NCBI GenBank assembly: GCA_910585755.1
Contig: CAJUFH010000040.1
Location: forward strand, 1 to 30,091
Source of the DNA: an uncultured Muribaculaceae bacterium
GTDB taxonomy: Bacteria > Bacteroidota > Bacteroidia > Bacteroidales > Muribaculaceae
Reading direction: 5' to 3'
DNA: 30,091 nucleotides
A model generated the notes under the pieces. The model was not told where the DNA came from. It searched no databases and saw nothing but the letters and a program-made list of their open reading frames with translations. This document shows, piece after piece, positions 14,572 to 22,851 of the stretch (position 1 is its first letter; each line of letters starts with the position of its first letter). The translations under genes and the position numbers were made by a program.

Positions 14572-16122
14572 ATGACCCTGCTGACGAGACATACCGGCTT
14601 CTCCGCGCGCCGCCTCCTCGCGACACTGCCCCTGGCAGTGGCCGCCGCGGCGTTCCTGTCGGGATGCTCCTCGGCCGACGAGCCCGCCCCGGACAGGATT
14701 CCCGGCGGCAGCGGCTCGCCGGAAGTCTTCCACACAGGGTTCAGCATAACCGTCAGCGACACCAGCGGCCCGGGGACAGGCTCCTCCCGCGCCCCCGGAT
14801 TCCTCGGCGACGGATACGACACCGGCGACGGATACGAAAACTACATCGACCTCCCCGGCGAGAACTTCCGGTTCTATTTCTTCGACGACGCTAACCGTCT
14901 CGTGGCCCCGATCGAGGTAGAGGCCGTCCTCCCGACCGGCCAGACGGAAACATCCAAGACATATTACGTCAGCGGCGAGACCGCGGCCGACATACGAGGC
15001 GCCCGGGTAAAGGTCGTGGCCCTCGCCAACTGGCCCGAGTACCCCTCCGCGGGGGAACTCGTGCCCGGCGCCACCACCATCGCCGACCTCTGCCGGGCCC
15101 GCTACGCCTTCGACCCCGCGCGGATGATCCCCTCCCGCGAGAACCTCATCCCCCTATACGGAGTCACCGACCTGATGACTCTCGACTTCGACCAGCTCAA
15201 CCGCGCCGAAATCGGCACAATCCACCTCCTCCGCGCCTTCGCAAAAATCGAGGTCCTAAAGAATCCAGAAACGACCATCGACATCGACAGCGTATTCGTG
15301 GTCCGCTACAACGACGCAGGATTCTGCGCGCCCCTCGGCGTTAACAGCCAGGCCGACTACGTCCACGGCAGCTATGACAAGGACTACGTCAACACCCCCC
15401 ACATCCCCTCCGGGGCCGAGCGGCAGGGCGAAATCCCGATGGTGAAGACCGGAAACGGCTCTTTTGTAGCCTACGTCCCCGAATACCGCAACCTCGCAGC
15501 TTCCGGCGCCGAGCGCCCCAAAAAGGAACGGGCCCTGCTGCGCGTGCGCTTCAAGGGGATGACAGGTGCCTGCGACACGGTGGAATTCAAATTCTACTCT
15601 GGCGACAAGGGGCATTTCGACCTCCTGCGCAACTATTGGTACCGCTTCTCTCTCTCGAAGGACCTCGAGCCGATGGTACAGATGGTACCCTACAACGAAA
15701 TTGACCTCAATCCCGACTTCGGCCTGATTATCGGCCCCAACTACGTCCCCGTGCTGGACGACAACGGAAAAATCCTCTACTGGTACAACCCCGACACCGG
15801 CAAATACTACGGGCCCGACAAGCAAACCGAAGTCCCGGACCCCTACATCAGCGTCGACCCGGTGACCGGATGGAGCCTCGTCCGCGACGACAACAACCGC
15901 TTCTTCTGCTACTACGTCCCCAAGGAAGACAAATACTTCGCGACCGACAAGTCAACCCGGATTCAAAACCCGTTCATGAACGTCGATCCCGCCTCGGGCT
16001 GGAACAAAATCATCGACTTTGAGAGCGGAAAGCTCTACTACTATTACGACCGCAAAGGCTCGAAATGGTACCGCCCCGACAAGACCCAGCTCGGAGAAAA
16101 CGACCTCCCCTCCTATTCCTAA
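14572..16122 (+). CDS. FimA/Mfa-like pilin with repeated aromatic C-terminal module
   Basis: The 516-residue lipoprotein starts at the ATG at 14572; a TTG at 14533 would add a non-signal-like 13 residues. The signal peptide ends FLSGC (C32), and a likely processing Arg lies in SSRAPG (R73). Residues about 55-390 have fimbrillin-like beta-sandwich features (FRFYFFDDANRLV, VKVVALANWPE, RAFAKIEVLKNP, LLRNYWYRFSLS). Residues 394-516 form three tandem repeats of about 43 residues with the pattern D-x-G-K-x-x-Y-x-Y-(x5)-K-Y-Y-x-P-D-K then VDP-(x)2-GW; the third is short. The stop codon lies at the edge of the inverted-repeat element at 16120-16304. The likely role is an accessory or adaptor subunit of the pilus; the function of the aromatic repeats is unknown. 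Confidence 0.82.
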   Translation: MTLLTRHTGFSARRLLATLPLAVAAAAFLSGCSSADEPAPDRIPGGSGSPEVFHTGFSITVSDTSGPGTGSSRAPGFLGDGYDTGDGYENYIDLPGENFRFYFFDDANRLVAPIEVEAVLPTGQTETSKTYYVSGETAADIRGARVKVVALANWPEYPSAGELVPGATTIADLCRARYAFDPARMIPSRENLIPLYGVTDLMTLDFDQLNRAEIGTIHLLRAFAKIEVLKNPETTIDIDSVFVVRYNDAGFCAPLGVNSQADYVHGSYDKDYVNTPHIPSGAERQGEIPMVKTGNGSFVAYVPEYRNLAASGAERPKKERALLRVRFKGMTGACDTVEFKFYSGDKGHFDLLRNYWYRFSLSKDLEPMVQMVPYNEIDLNPDFGLIIGPNYVPVLDDNGKILYWYNPDTGKYYGPDKQTEVPDPYISVDPVTGWSLVRDDNNRFFCYYVPKEDKYFATDKSTRIQNPFMNVDPASGWNKIIDFESGKLYYYYDRKGSKWYRPDKTQLGENDLPSYS

Positions 16123-16304
16123 GTAACTGGTCGAAATTATTTTAATATTTATCCGAGGAAAATTTTTAGAAGATTTTTCTCGATGAAGAAGGAGTGTAGC
16201 GAGCTACACGACTGATGAAGAGAGGAAAAGATTCAAAAATTTTGCCGGAGAAATATTGAAATAATCAGACCCGTTAATATAAAATAATTTTGAACAGTTA
16301 CTTA
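16120..16304. mobile_element. MITE-like inverted-repeat element (about 185 bp)
   Basis: The ends are inverted repeats: left TAAGTAACTGGTC (16120-) and, on the opposite strand from 16304, TAAGTAACTGTTC, both continuing into AAATTATTTTA. Inside, the two arms also pair over most of their length, ending in a central hairpin GTGTAG-CGAG-CTACAC (16194-16209). The right arm is about 20 nt longer because of an extra ATTATTT-containing segment. The outermost TA on both sides could be a TA target duplication (IS630/mariner style), but that is uncertain. No coding sequence is inside. It is AT-rich and unlike the surrounding GC-rich pilus genes. Confidence 0.7.
16285..16292 (+). promoter_or_regulatory. 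outward -7 box at the right end of the MITE-like element
   Basis: TAATTTTG matches TAnnTTTG exactly. It lies in the right terminal repeat, pointing at the DUF4906 gene whose ATG is 34 nt downstream. The left terminal repeat carries the mirror version TAATTTCG on the minus strand (16139-16132). No good -33 element is seen at standard spacing. Confidence 0.4.
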
Positions 16305-16326
16305 ACAGATACACGTCAGAGAAAAA

Positions 16327-19300
16327 ATGTCCCGCATATACGACATATTACCGCGCCTGGTCCTCCTGTTAGTCCTGGGGGCCGCGCTCGCTTCCTGCGC
16401 CGACGACCTCCTCGAGGCCGGCCCCGGCGGAGTCGTCGACGGCTCCATGCGCGACCTGGCCGTCGAGATTACCTTCACCGCCGAGGATGAGCAGCCCCTC
16501 GACTCACGCGCCGCGGACTCCTCGCTCCCCGGCAACTCCATACAGAATATAAACCACCTGCGCGTACTGATCTACGACGCCGCGACCGGCGCGCTCAGCC
16601 ACGACCTCGAGATTATCCGCGATGGCAACCCCGCCGCGCCCGACGGCATTATTTCCAATGTGAAATACGACCCTGCCGAAGACAACCGACTCCCCGACGA
16701 GGAAAACGACGGATACCTCGACGACGCCTCCGGCAAAGTCACGTTCAACATATCCCTTCCCTCGGCCAACTACTACATGTACGCCGTCGCGAACGCCCCC
16801 GACCTCACCCCCGACCAGCTATCAGACCGCCACAAGTTGAAGAGCGCGCCCCGCCGCTGGATTGCCTCCGACATCGCCCAGAACAGCGAGATGTTCGGCA
16901 TCTTCTCCAACGCCCCCGACCGCGCCGCGACCGACTCATCCCCCCTGAGCATCACAAACCGGATGACCACCCTCCACTGCTGGCTCCGGCGCCTGGCCTC
17001 GAAAGTAACCGTGGCCTTTGACGGCTCGGAGCTGTACGACAACGTGCAGGTATATATCGACACGATCGCCCTCTTCGACATACCCCAGCAGTGTCTCCTC
17101 GGAAACCCCAACAAGGCCGGACGCGACTACGGCTCGATGGACCTCGAGGCGACGCTCCCGATTGATGCGGCGAATCGGTACAAGGCCAACACTAACGGCC
17201 TGATCCACAAAGGCCAGTTCGAGCTTGTGCAGGACCTGGCGAACATCGGCGACAAGCAGCTCGTGCCCGACAACTTCCTCCATGTCTGCAACGAGTCGCA
17301 CCCATACCTCGGCATGGGGAGCGACGGCAAGGACAAGGCCGACCTCGACAAGCGCCACGACAGGATAGCCAAATCCCTCTTTTTCTACGAGAACCTCCAG
17401 GGGACCGGCAACTCCAAAAAGCAGGACGCCGACGGCGACAACGTTATCGACAACGACTCCCCCGTACCCGACGATCCCGCCTCGGGATGGAAGGACGGCA
17501 AGCCGTACGGGACATACGTCCAGGTACACGGCCACTACCGCTGCACCTCCCTCGACGGGAACGTCAGCGCCGGCCCGATCCGCTACCGCTTCATGCTCGG
17601 AAAAGACACCGACAAGGATTTCAACGCCGAGCGAAACACCCACTACAAGCTCACGCTCATGCTCAAAGGATACGGCAACGACGCCGACTGGCATATCGAA
17701 TACGAGCACAAGCGCGGCATCGTCGTCGCCTCCCCCCAGTATGTCTCATACCTCTACAACAAGAAGATGATGGCCACCGTGAAAGTCACGGGCCATATTG
17801 ACGACGACTGTTTCCTGAAAGCCGAAATCCTGGAAGAGAACGAGGTGTGGCGCCCCTGGGGCGACGGCACAGAAGCATTCCCTTTCCCGGCCCCCGGATT
17901 TACGACCTCCCAGCCGACCGAACAGCGATTCAACGGACCATGGACCGGATTCCTCTCCCTCCGGCAGACCAAGGTTATCAAAATCGAGGACCCGACGATG
18001 ATGGGCGCGCCCTCCCACAAATACAACGCCTCGAAAGCCGCGACCCTGCTACAACAGTACTATAAAGGTAACGCCGTACAAGACGGCGCGTATAGCCACA
18101 ACCCCATCGGAGTGCGCTGCTACACAGTGCGTCCGAACACGACCGGATATGACAGCAACGCGACCGGCCAGGACGGCATGTACTTCGTCAACGCCACCCG
18201 CGAAGGGAACAGGGTTACCGAGCGCGTGTTCTCAATCCCCCTCTTCACCCGCGCCAAGGAACTGGTGACCTGGACCGGATTTACAGGCAACAATCCCTTC
18301 GAGCCTTACGCCCGCAAGCAGCGCGTCAAAATCTCCGTCGTAGAGTCCGACCAAAAGACCCCTGTCGAAGGGTTCGACCCGGTCTACCTCGACGTAATCC
18401 AGGTCCCCCGTATCACCAACCCCAAAGGTGTTTGGCGCAGCAGTTCCAACAACGACCCATTCCACGTCCAGCTCACACATATCGACCCTGTCGACCATTC
18501 CCGATTCAGGGTTTTCAAGTCTATGGGAAAGTGGAGCGCCGAGGTTGTGGCCGCCTCCGCGCCCATAATATCCCTAAGCACCACTAAGACCGGTTCGGGA
18601 GACGACAGCAAGGACCAGATCAACGTCAGCCGCATAGAAGGCGAAGGGGAGCACCCGATTGACTTCATGATCAACTTCAACGGTACCAGCGGATGCGCCG
18701 TCGTAAAAGTCCGATACAACAACTATACCTGCGAGCACGACATTTTCTGCCGCAAAGGATACGAGACCCCGATCGACATTACCGGCGAGGGAACGCAGCA
18801 ATGGTCTTCCTTCAACGTCGACTATTTCGACGGCGACAAGGCTGTCCCGACCAAATCACCCCTCCAGGAGGGCTCTCTCTTCCGCCGCGGATGCCGGACA
18901 GCGATCCTGGCCTCCAATTCAAAGCGCTACGGGCTGGGGGTCAACCCCGCCACAGTCGCCCCGCATACTTTCGCCGTCAAGAAATCCGACAAATCGACCG
19001 ATGAACTCTCTTGGGCCAATATCAAGACAACAACCAACGACGGCCGCCTATATGACTGGACAATATCAAATCCAGGCGAGCATATAGCCACTATCGGCGA
19101 CTTCTACACTCTGATCGCCTCAACTGCCAACGACATTAACTTCCAGATCAACAAGGCTTACGGAGTGCTGTACGGCGACGGAGCCTCGGAAACCCAGATG
19201 ACCACAGAGATGGCCTACGGATATGACGACGAGAACGGAGGCCCCTCGGCGAAAGGCATGAGAGGCGTGATTATCTGCAACTATTCGACCTACAATCAGA

Positions 19301-19713
19301 TTTTCCTCCCTCTCGGAGCCTCCGGCTACGGCCGCAGGAAAGCCAAGGGTGGATGGCTCCCGTCATACAACACCCCCGACGAGGACGGCACGATGCGTTA
19401 CGCCTCCCGTACAGCCCTCGTCAGCACGTCAATAGAGGGAACCATGATGGCGCAAAAACCCCTATTCTACGACCTATGCCAGCGGCCCGGCGCGCTTTAC
19501 TGGGCCAAAGTACTTCTGACCACCATCCCCAACGCCCCCGGCAAGGACTACCAGGACGCGGCAAAGTCGTCGGCCTTCGACATAAACTATTTCACGATGG
19601 GATTCGAAGGATTCCTAAACGGTGCCGTCAACGACAAGACCGGTAGCGCCTCCGCCATAATCTCCGGCAGCAACGCCTGCTACCTCCGCACCGTCTTCGG
19701 CGCCGAAAAATAA
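16327..19713 (+). CDS. large DUF4906 lipoprotein, candidate pilus tip/accessory adhesin
   Basis: The 1128-residue lipoprotein has a signal peptide ending LASC (C24). The N-terminal fimbrillin-like part contains AVEITFTAED, a possible processing Arg in DSRAADSS (R61) and INHLRVLIYDAATGAL. The long C-terminal part carries features I associate with DUF4906: DVIQVPRITNPKGVWR around 685-702, a beta-rich region, and LPLGASGYGRRK near 999-1010 followed by TMRYASRTA. Proteins of this type are found at the end of Bacteroidales pilus operons, and their size suggests a tip or surface-exposed accessory subunit. It is separated from the other pilus genes by the inverted-repeat element, which may supply its promoter. 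Domain boundaries are approximate. Confidence 0.82.
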   Translation: MSRIYDILPRLVLLLVLGAALASCADDLLEAGPGGVVDGSMRDLAVEITFTAEDEQPLDSRAADSSLPGNSIQNINHLRVLIYDAATGALSHDLEIIRDGNPAAPDGIISNVKYDPAEDNRLPDEENDGYLDDASGKVTFNISLPSANYYMYAVANAPDLTPDQLSDRHKLKSAPRRWIASDIAQNSEMFGIFSNAPDRAATDSSPLSITNRMTTLHCWLRRLASKVTVAFDGSELYDNVQVYIDTIALFDIPQQCLLGNPNKAGRDYGSMDLEATLPIDAANRYKANTNGLIHKGQFELVQDLANIGDKQLVPDNFLHVCNESHPYLGMGSDGKDKADLDKRHDRIAKSLFFYENLQGTGNSKKQDADGDNVIDNDSPVPDDPASGWKDGKPYGTYVQVHGHYRCTSLDGNVSAGPIRYRFMLGKDTDKDFNAERNTHYKLTLMLKGYGNDADWHIEYEHKRGIVVASPQYVSYLYNKKMMATVKVTGHIDDDCFLKAEILEENEVWRPWGDGTEAFPFPAPGFTTSQPTEQRFNGPWTGFLSLRQTKVIKIEDPTMMGAPSHKYNASKAATLLQQYYKGNAVQDGAYSHNPIGVRCYTVRPNTTGYDSNATGQDGMYFVNATREGNRVTERVFSIPLFTRAKELVTWTGFTGNNPFEPYARKQRVKISVVESDQKTPVEGFDPVYLDVIQVPRITNPKGVWRSSSNNDPFHVQLTHIDPVDHSRFRVFKSMGKWSAEVVAASAPIISLSTTKTGSGDDSKDQINVSRIEGEGEHPIDFMINFNGTSGCAVVKVRYNNYTCEHDIFCRKGYETPIDITGEGTQQWSSFNVDYFDGDKAVPTKSPLQEGSLFRRGCRTAILASNSKRYGLGVNPATVAPHTFAVKKSDKSTDELSWANIKTTTNDGRLYDWTISNPGEHIATIGDFYTLIASTANDINFQINKAYGVLYGDGASETQMTTEMAYGYDDENGGPSAKGMRGVIICNYSTYNQIFLPLGASGYGRRKAKGGWLPSYNTPDEDGTMRYASRTALVSTSIEGTMMAQKPLFYDLCQRPGALYWAKVLLTTIPNAPGKDYQDAAKSSAFDINYFTMGFEGFLNGAVNDKTGSASAIISGSNACYLRTVFGAEK

Positions 19714-19767
19714 TCCCCCGGATGCTCTATATCGAATATCAATTGAACAAGCAATAATACCGGCTTG

Positions 19768-20958
19768 TCAGTATAGAAATCCCAAGAGCCACATCGGGAT
19801 TTTATTACCGACACCTGTCTCCAGACTGTCGGCAATCACATAGCTGTTAGGCTTATCGGCAATCTGGGAAAAGCCCTTCCCCTTTCCACCTACCTCGAAC
19901 AGATATTCGCGGTTCAAGAGAAAATCCCCCTCCTTGGCCGCGTAAAGCTGTCCGGCGAAACTCAGCATCGAAGCCACGAAGCTCTCCCTTATTGTCCCTG
20001 TTTTGTTAGCGATTCCGAGGGCCTGCATCACCGAAGGATTGTCAAAGAGTATTTTCTCAGGTTTGGACGCACGCTTGGGCTGGGTGGTCGGATCCATAAG
20101 AGTACGGAGGATAGCTCCCTCGCTAAGTAATGAGAAGAATCTCATCAACTGATTCCTGGTAACCTCAACGTCCCGTGAAAGATTCGTCATATTCGGGACA
20201 AAGGGCACCTGCTCGGCAAGCACCACAATAAGTTTTTTTAGTTTAAGCCTCGTCTCATACTCAATGGGAGTTACAGCAGGAATATCAATATCTATCACCG
20301 ACAGCACAAGCCGCTCTACCCTCTGCGAATAAGTCGTCTCGGAACATTCCATAAAGAACGGATAATATCCCTGCTTCAGATATTTCTCAAACTCTCCGAC
20401 AACCCGTATATGCGAGGATATTTTCTGAGCGATAGTACGATGGTCGTTTAGCATTTCTGAAATAGATATCGGCCCGAAATCATAGCCGCCTGTAAAATTC
20501 AGATATTCCCTGAACGACAGCCCCCGCAGACTGTATACGGCAACTCGACGCGACAAGTCGGCAACTTTGCTATTGAGTTGAATCAGTGACGACCCGGTGA
20601 CTACTACGTACAGACCTGGATAACTGTCATAAATGTTCTTAAGCTCCTGCTCCCAGTTTGAGCGCGGGTAAAGATGAACCTCATCAAGATAGAGATGTGT
20701 GCCTCCGTGCTTATAATGATAGTCGGCAAGCTCTACAATAGTATGGTCATTAAAGAAAAGCTGGTCGAGAGACACATACACACCGCGTTCACCATTCTCA
20801 CGGCATCGCTGCTTCATCATAGTTGTCTTTCCCACGCCGCGGGCCCCTTTTATCATAATGAGCCTGTCGTTCCAGTCAATCGTATCATAAAGGTAGCGTC
20901 GGCGAGGAGCGTTGAGTTCGGAAATCAAACGTCCTGAGATTTCATATATACGGTCCAT
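19768..20958 (-). CDS. AAA ATPase with DUF4143-type C-terminal domain
   Basis: The 396-residue cytosolic protein has Walker A GARGVGKTT (K44), Walker B HLYLDEVH (D92, E93) and a sensor-like VVVTGSS. The second half is of the DUF4143 type, with LFEVGGKGKGFSQI then NSYVIADSLETGVGNKIP ending PMWLLGFLY, a layout very common in stand-alone Bacteroidales ATPases. The molecular function of this family is not established; roles in defence, stress or toxin-antitoxin-like behaviour have been suggested only from context. It is convergent with the DUF4906 gene (54 bp gap) and has its own promoter overlapped by a perfect palindrome. Composition is slightly less GC-rich than its neighbours. Confidence 0.92.
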   Translation of the reverse strand: MDRIYEISGRLISELNAPRRRYLYDTIDWNDRLIMIKGARGVGKTTMMKQRCRENGERGVYVSLDQLFFNDHTIVELADYHYKHGGTHLYLDEVHLYPRSNWEQELKNIYDSYPGLYVVVTGSSLIQLNSKVADLSRRVAVYSLRGLSFREYLNFTGGYDFGPISISEMLNDHRTIAQKISSHIRVVGEFEKYLKQGYYPFFMECSETTYSQRVERLVLSVIDIDIPAVTPIEYETRLKLKKLIVVLAEQVPFVPNMTNLSRDVEVTRNQLMRFFSLLSEGAILRTLMDPTTQPKRASKPEKILFDNPSVMQALGIANKTGTIRESFVASMLSFAGQLYAAKEGDFLLNREYLFEVGGKGKGFSQIADKPNSYVIADSLETGVGNKIPMWLLGFLY

Positions 20959-20974
20959 ATCATCGTAATTTTCA

Positions 20975-21006
20975 CAAAGTTACAAAAATCTTTCTTTATA
21001 AAGAAA
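20975..21006 (-). promoter_or_regulatory. promoter of the DUF4143 ATPase gene
   Basis: On the minus strand the -7 box TAACTTTG (20982-20975) is an exact match. A TTTC at 21006-21003 sits 20 nt upstream, as an imperfect -33 element, inside the first palindrome. The -7 box ends 16 nt before the start codon, so the leader would be very short. Confidence 0.6.
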
Positions 21007-21008
21007 GA
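20989..21008. repeat. palindrome, copy 1 (operator candidate)
   Basis: A perfect 20-bp palindrome contains the core TTTCTTTATAAAGAAA (20991-21006) and overlaps the -33 region of the ATPase promoter. A dimeric repressor could bind here; autoregulation is possible but not shown. Confidence 0.7.
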
Positions 21009-21023
21009 AATTGGCCGGTTTTC

Positions 21024-21039
21024 TTTCTTTATAAAGAAA
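21024..21039. repeat. palindrome, copy 2 (operator candidate)
   Basis: The same perfect 16-bp core TTTCTTTATAAAGAAA recurs 33 bp from the first, about three helical turns. It is nested in a larger hairpin with arms GGTTTTCTTT (21017-21026) and AAAGAAAACC (21033-21042). Confidence 0.7.
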
Positions 21040-21064
21040 ACCGCGGATAAGAGGCTGAAAGCCA

Positions 21065-21103
21065 GCGAGGCGCCGTGTCGTAGATTCCGACGCGGCGCCT
21101 CGC
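21065..21103 (-). terminator. terminator hairpin of pckA
   Basis: The arms GCGAGGCGCCGTGTCG (21065-21080) and CGACGCGGCGCCTCGC (21088-21103) form a 16-bp stem with a single G-U type mismatch and a 7-nt loop, 25 bp past the pckA stop. The U-run is weak (TTTC after the stem on the minus strand). Confidence 0.65.
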
Positions 21104-21127
21104 CTATGGTTGGATTGCGTTAGCGGC

Positions 21128-22729
21128 TTAGAGCTTCGGGCCGGCGGCAACGAGGGCCTTGCCGGCGGCGTTGTTCTCGAACTTCTTGAAGTTGTTGATG
21201 AACTTCTCGGCGAGCATGGTAGCCTTCTTGGTCCACTCCGCGGGATCGGTGTAGGTGTCGCGGGGGTCGAGAATCTTCGGATCAACTCCGGGGAGTTCGG
21301 TGGGAACGGTGAAGTCGAACACGGGGATGGTCTTGGTCGGGGCGGTCAGAATCGAGCCGTCGAGGATGGCGTCGATGATGCCGCGGGTGTCGCGGATCGA
21401 GATACGCTTGCCGGTGCCGTTCCAGCCGGTGTTCACCAGGTAAGCCTTAGCGCCGCTCTTGTCCATCTTCTTGACCAGCTCCTCAGCGTACTTGGTGGGG
21501 TGCAGGCTCAGGAAGGCCGCGCCGAAGCATGCCGAGAAAGTGGGAGTCGGCTCGGTGATGCCGCGCTCGGTGCCGGCCAGCTTCGAGGTGTAGCCCGACA
21601 GGAAGTAGTACTTGGTCTGCTCCGGGGTCAGGATCGATACCGGGGGAAGCACTCCGTAGGCGTCGGCCGACAGGAAGATGACGTTCTTCGCGGCGGGGCC
21701 GTGGCTCCCCGGGGCGATCTTCTCGATGTGCTCGATAGGATAGGAAACGCGGGTGTTCTCGGTAACGCTCTTGTCGGCGAAGTCGATCTTGCCGTCCTTG
21801 TCTACGGTAACGTTCTCCAGGAGGGCGTTGCGGCGGATCGCGTTGTAGATGTCAGGCTCGGACTCCTTGTCGAGGTTGATAACCTTGGCGTAGCAGCCAC
21901 CCTCGTAGTTGAAGACGCCGTTGTCGTCCCAGCCGTGTTCGTCGTCGCCGATGAGCAGACGCTTCGGGTCGGTCGAGAGGGTGGTCTTGCCGGTGCCGGA
22001 GAGGCCGAAGAAGATTGCGGTGTTCTCGCCCTTCATGTCGGTGTTAGCCGAGCAGTGCATGGAGGCCATACCCTTCAGGGGGAGGTAGTAGTTCATGATG
22101 GAGAACATGCCCTTCTTCATCTCGCCGCCGTACCAGGTGTTGATGATCACCTGCATGCGCTGGGTCAGGTTGAAGGCTACGCAGGTCTCGGAGTTGATGC
22201 CGAGCTCCTTCCAGTTCTCAACCTTTGCCTTGGAGGCGTTGAGCACCACGAAGTCGGGAGTGAAGTTCTCCAGCTCGTCCTTGGTGGGGCGGACGAACAT
22301 GTTGGTCACGAAGTGAGCCTGCCATGCCACTTCCATGATGAAGCGGACTGCCAGACGGGTGTCCTTGTTGGTGCCGCAGAAAGCGTCGACAACGTAGAGG
22401 GGCTTGTCGCTCAGCTCCTTGTCGGCGATTTTCTTCAGGGCGTCCCAGGTAGCGGGAGTGATGGGTTTGTTGTCATTCTTGTATTCGTCGGAGGTCCACC
22501 AGATTGTGTTCTTGGAGGTGTCGTCCATTACGAAGAACTTATCCTTGGGGGAGCGGCCGGTGTAGATGCCGGTCATGACGTTGACGGCGCCGAGCTCGGT
22601 TTCCTGGCCCTTTTCGTAGCCTTCGAGGCCGGGCTTGGTTTCGTCGATGAAGAGTTCGTCCCAGGAAGGGTTGTGGTACACCTTCGGGGTTCCGGTGATA
22701 CCGTACTGGGTTAAATCAATCTTGCTCAT
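21128..22729 (-). CDS. pckA: phosphoenolpyruvate carboxykinase (ATP)
   Basis: The 533-residue cytosolic enzyme interconverts oxaloacetate plus ATP with phosphoenolpyruvate, CO2 and ADP. In Bacteroidales it often works in the CO2-fixing direction on the way to succinate. It has the family signatures TGRSPKDKFFV (about 57-67), CSANTDMKGENTAIFFGLSG and the kinase P-loop GLSGTGKTT at about 242-250, then LIGDDEHGW. The frame stays open to 22828, but the Met at 22729 gives the normal N terminus MSKIDLTQYGITGT and normal length. It is divergent from parC, with a -7 box at 22808-22815 and a terminator hairpin after the stop. Confidence 0.97.
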   Translation of the reverse strand: MSKIDLTQYGITGTPKVYHNPSWDELFIDETKPGLEGYEKGQETELGAVNVMTGIYTGRSPKDKFFVMDDTSKNTIWWTSDEYKNDNKPITPATWDALKKIADKELSDKPLYVVDAFCGTNKDTRLAVRFIMEVAWQAHFVTNMFVRPTKDELENFTPDFVVLNASKAKVENWKELGINSETCVAFNLTQRMQVIINTWYGGEMKKGMFSIMNYYLPLKGMASMHCSANTDMKGENTAIFFGLSGTGKTTLSTDPKRLLIGDDEHGWDDNGVFNYEGGCYAKVINLDKESEPDIYNAIRRNALLENVTVDKDGKIDFADKSVTENTRVSYPIEHIEKIAPGSHGPAAKNVIFLSADAYGVLPPVSILTPEQTKYYFLSGYTSKLAGTERGITEPTPTFSACFGAAFLSLHPTKYAEELVKKMDKSGAKAYLVNTGWNGTGKRISIRDTRGIIDAILDGSILTAPTKTIPVFDFTVPTELPGVDPKILDPRDTYTDPAEWTKKATMLAEKFINNFKKFENNAAGKALVAAGPKL

Positions 22730-22807
22730 TTTGATAGAAGATATTGAGTGAAAAATTTTATTGTCATCTATGGTCGGGCGGAGCGTGTTCGCCTTGTTAA
22801 CCGGATG

Positions 22808-22815
22808 CAAAGGTA
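22808..22815 (-). promoter_or_regulatory. -7 box of pckA
   Basis: TACCTTTG on the minus strand (22815-22808) is an exact TAnnTTTG match, 78 nt upstream of the start codon. It is preceded by TTCG and a T-rich run at the -33 region instead of a clean TTTG. The same context, TTCGTACCTTTGCA, occurs at the parC promoter on the other strand. Confidence 0.6.
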
Positions 22816-22851
22816 CGAATTTTTTCACGAAAAAAATCCCCGCCGGTCATA

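Noticed and set aside
19747..19768. Hairpin ACAAGC/GCTTGT as terminator of the DUF4906 gene
   Set aside because: Only 6 bp with an AT-rich 10-nt loop and no T-run, and it reaches the stop codon of the convergent ATPase gene; too weak to call.
20980..21285. Open frame containing repeated FLYKER
   Set aside because: It is just a translation of the two operator-like palindromes and the pckA 3' end in another frame.
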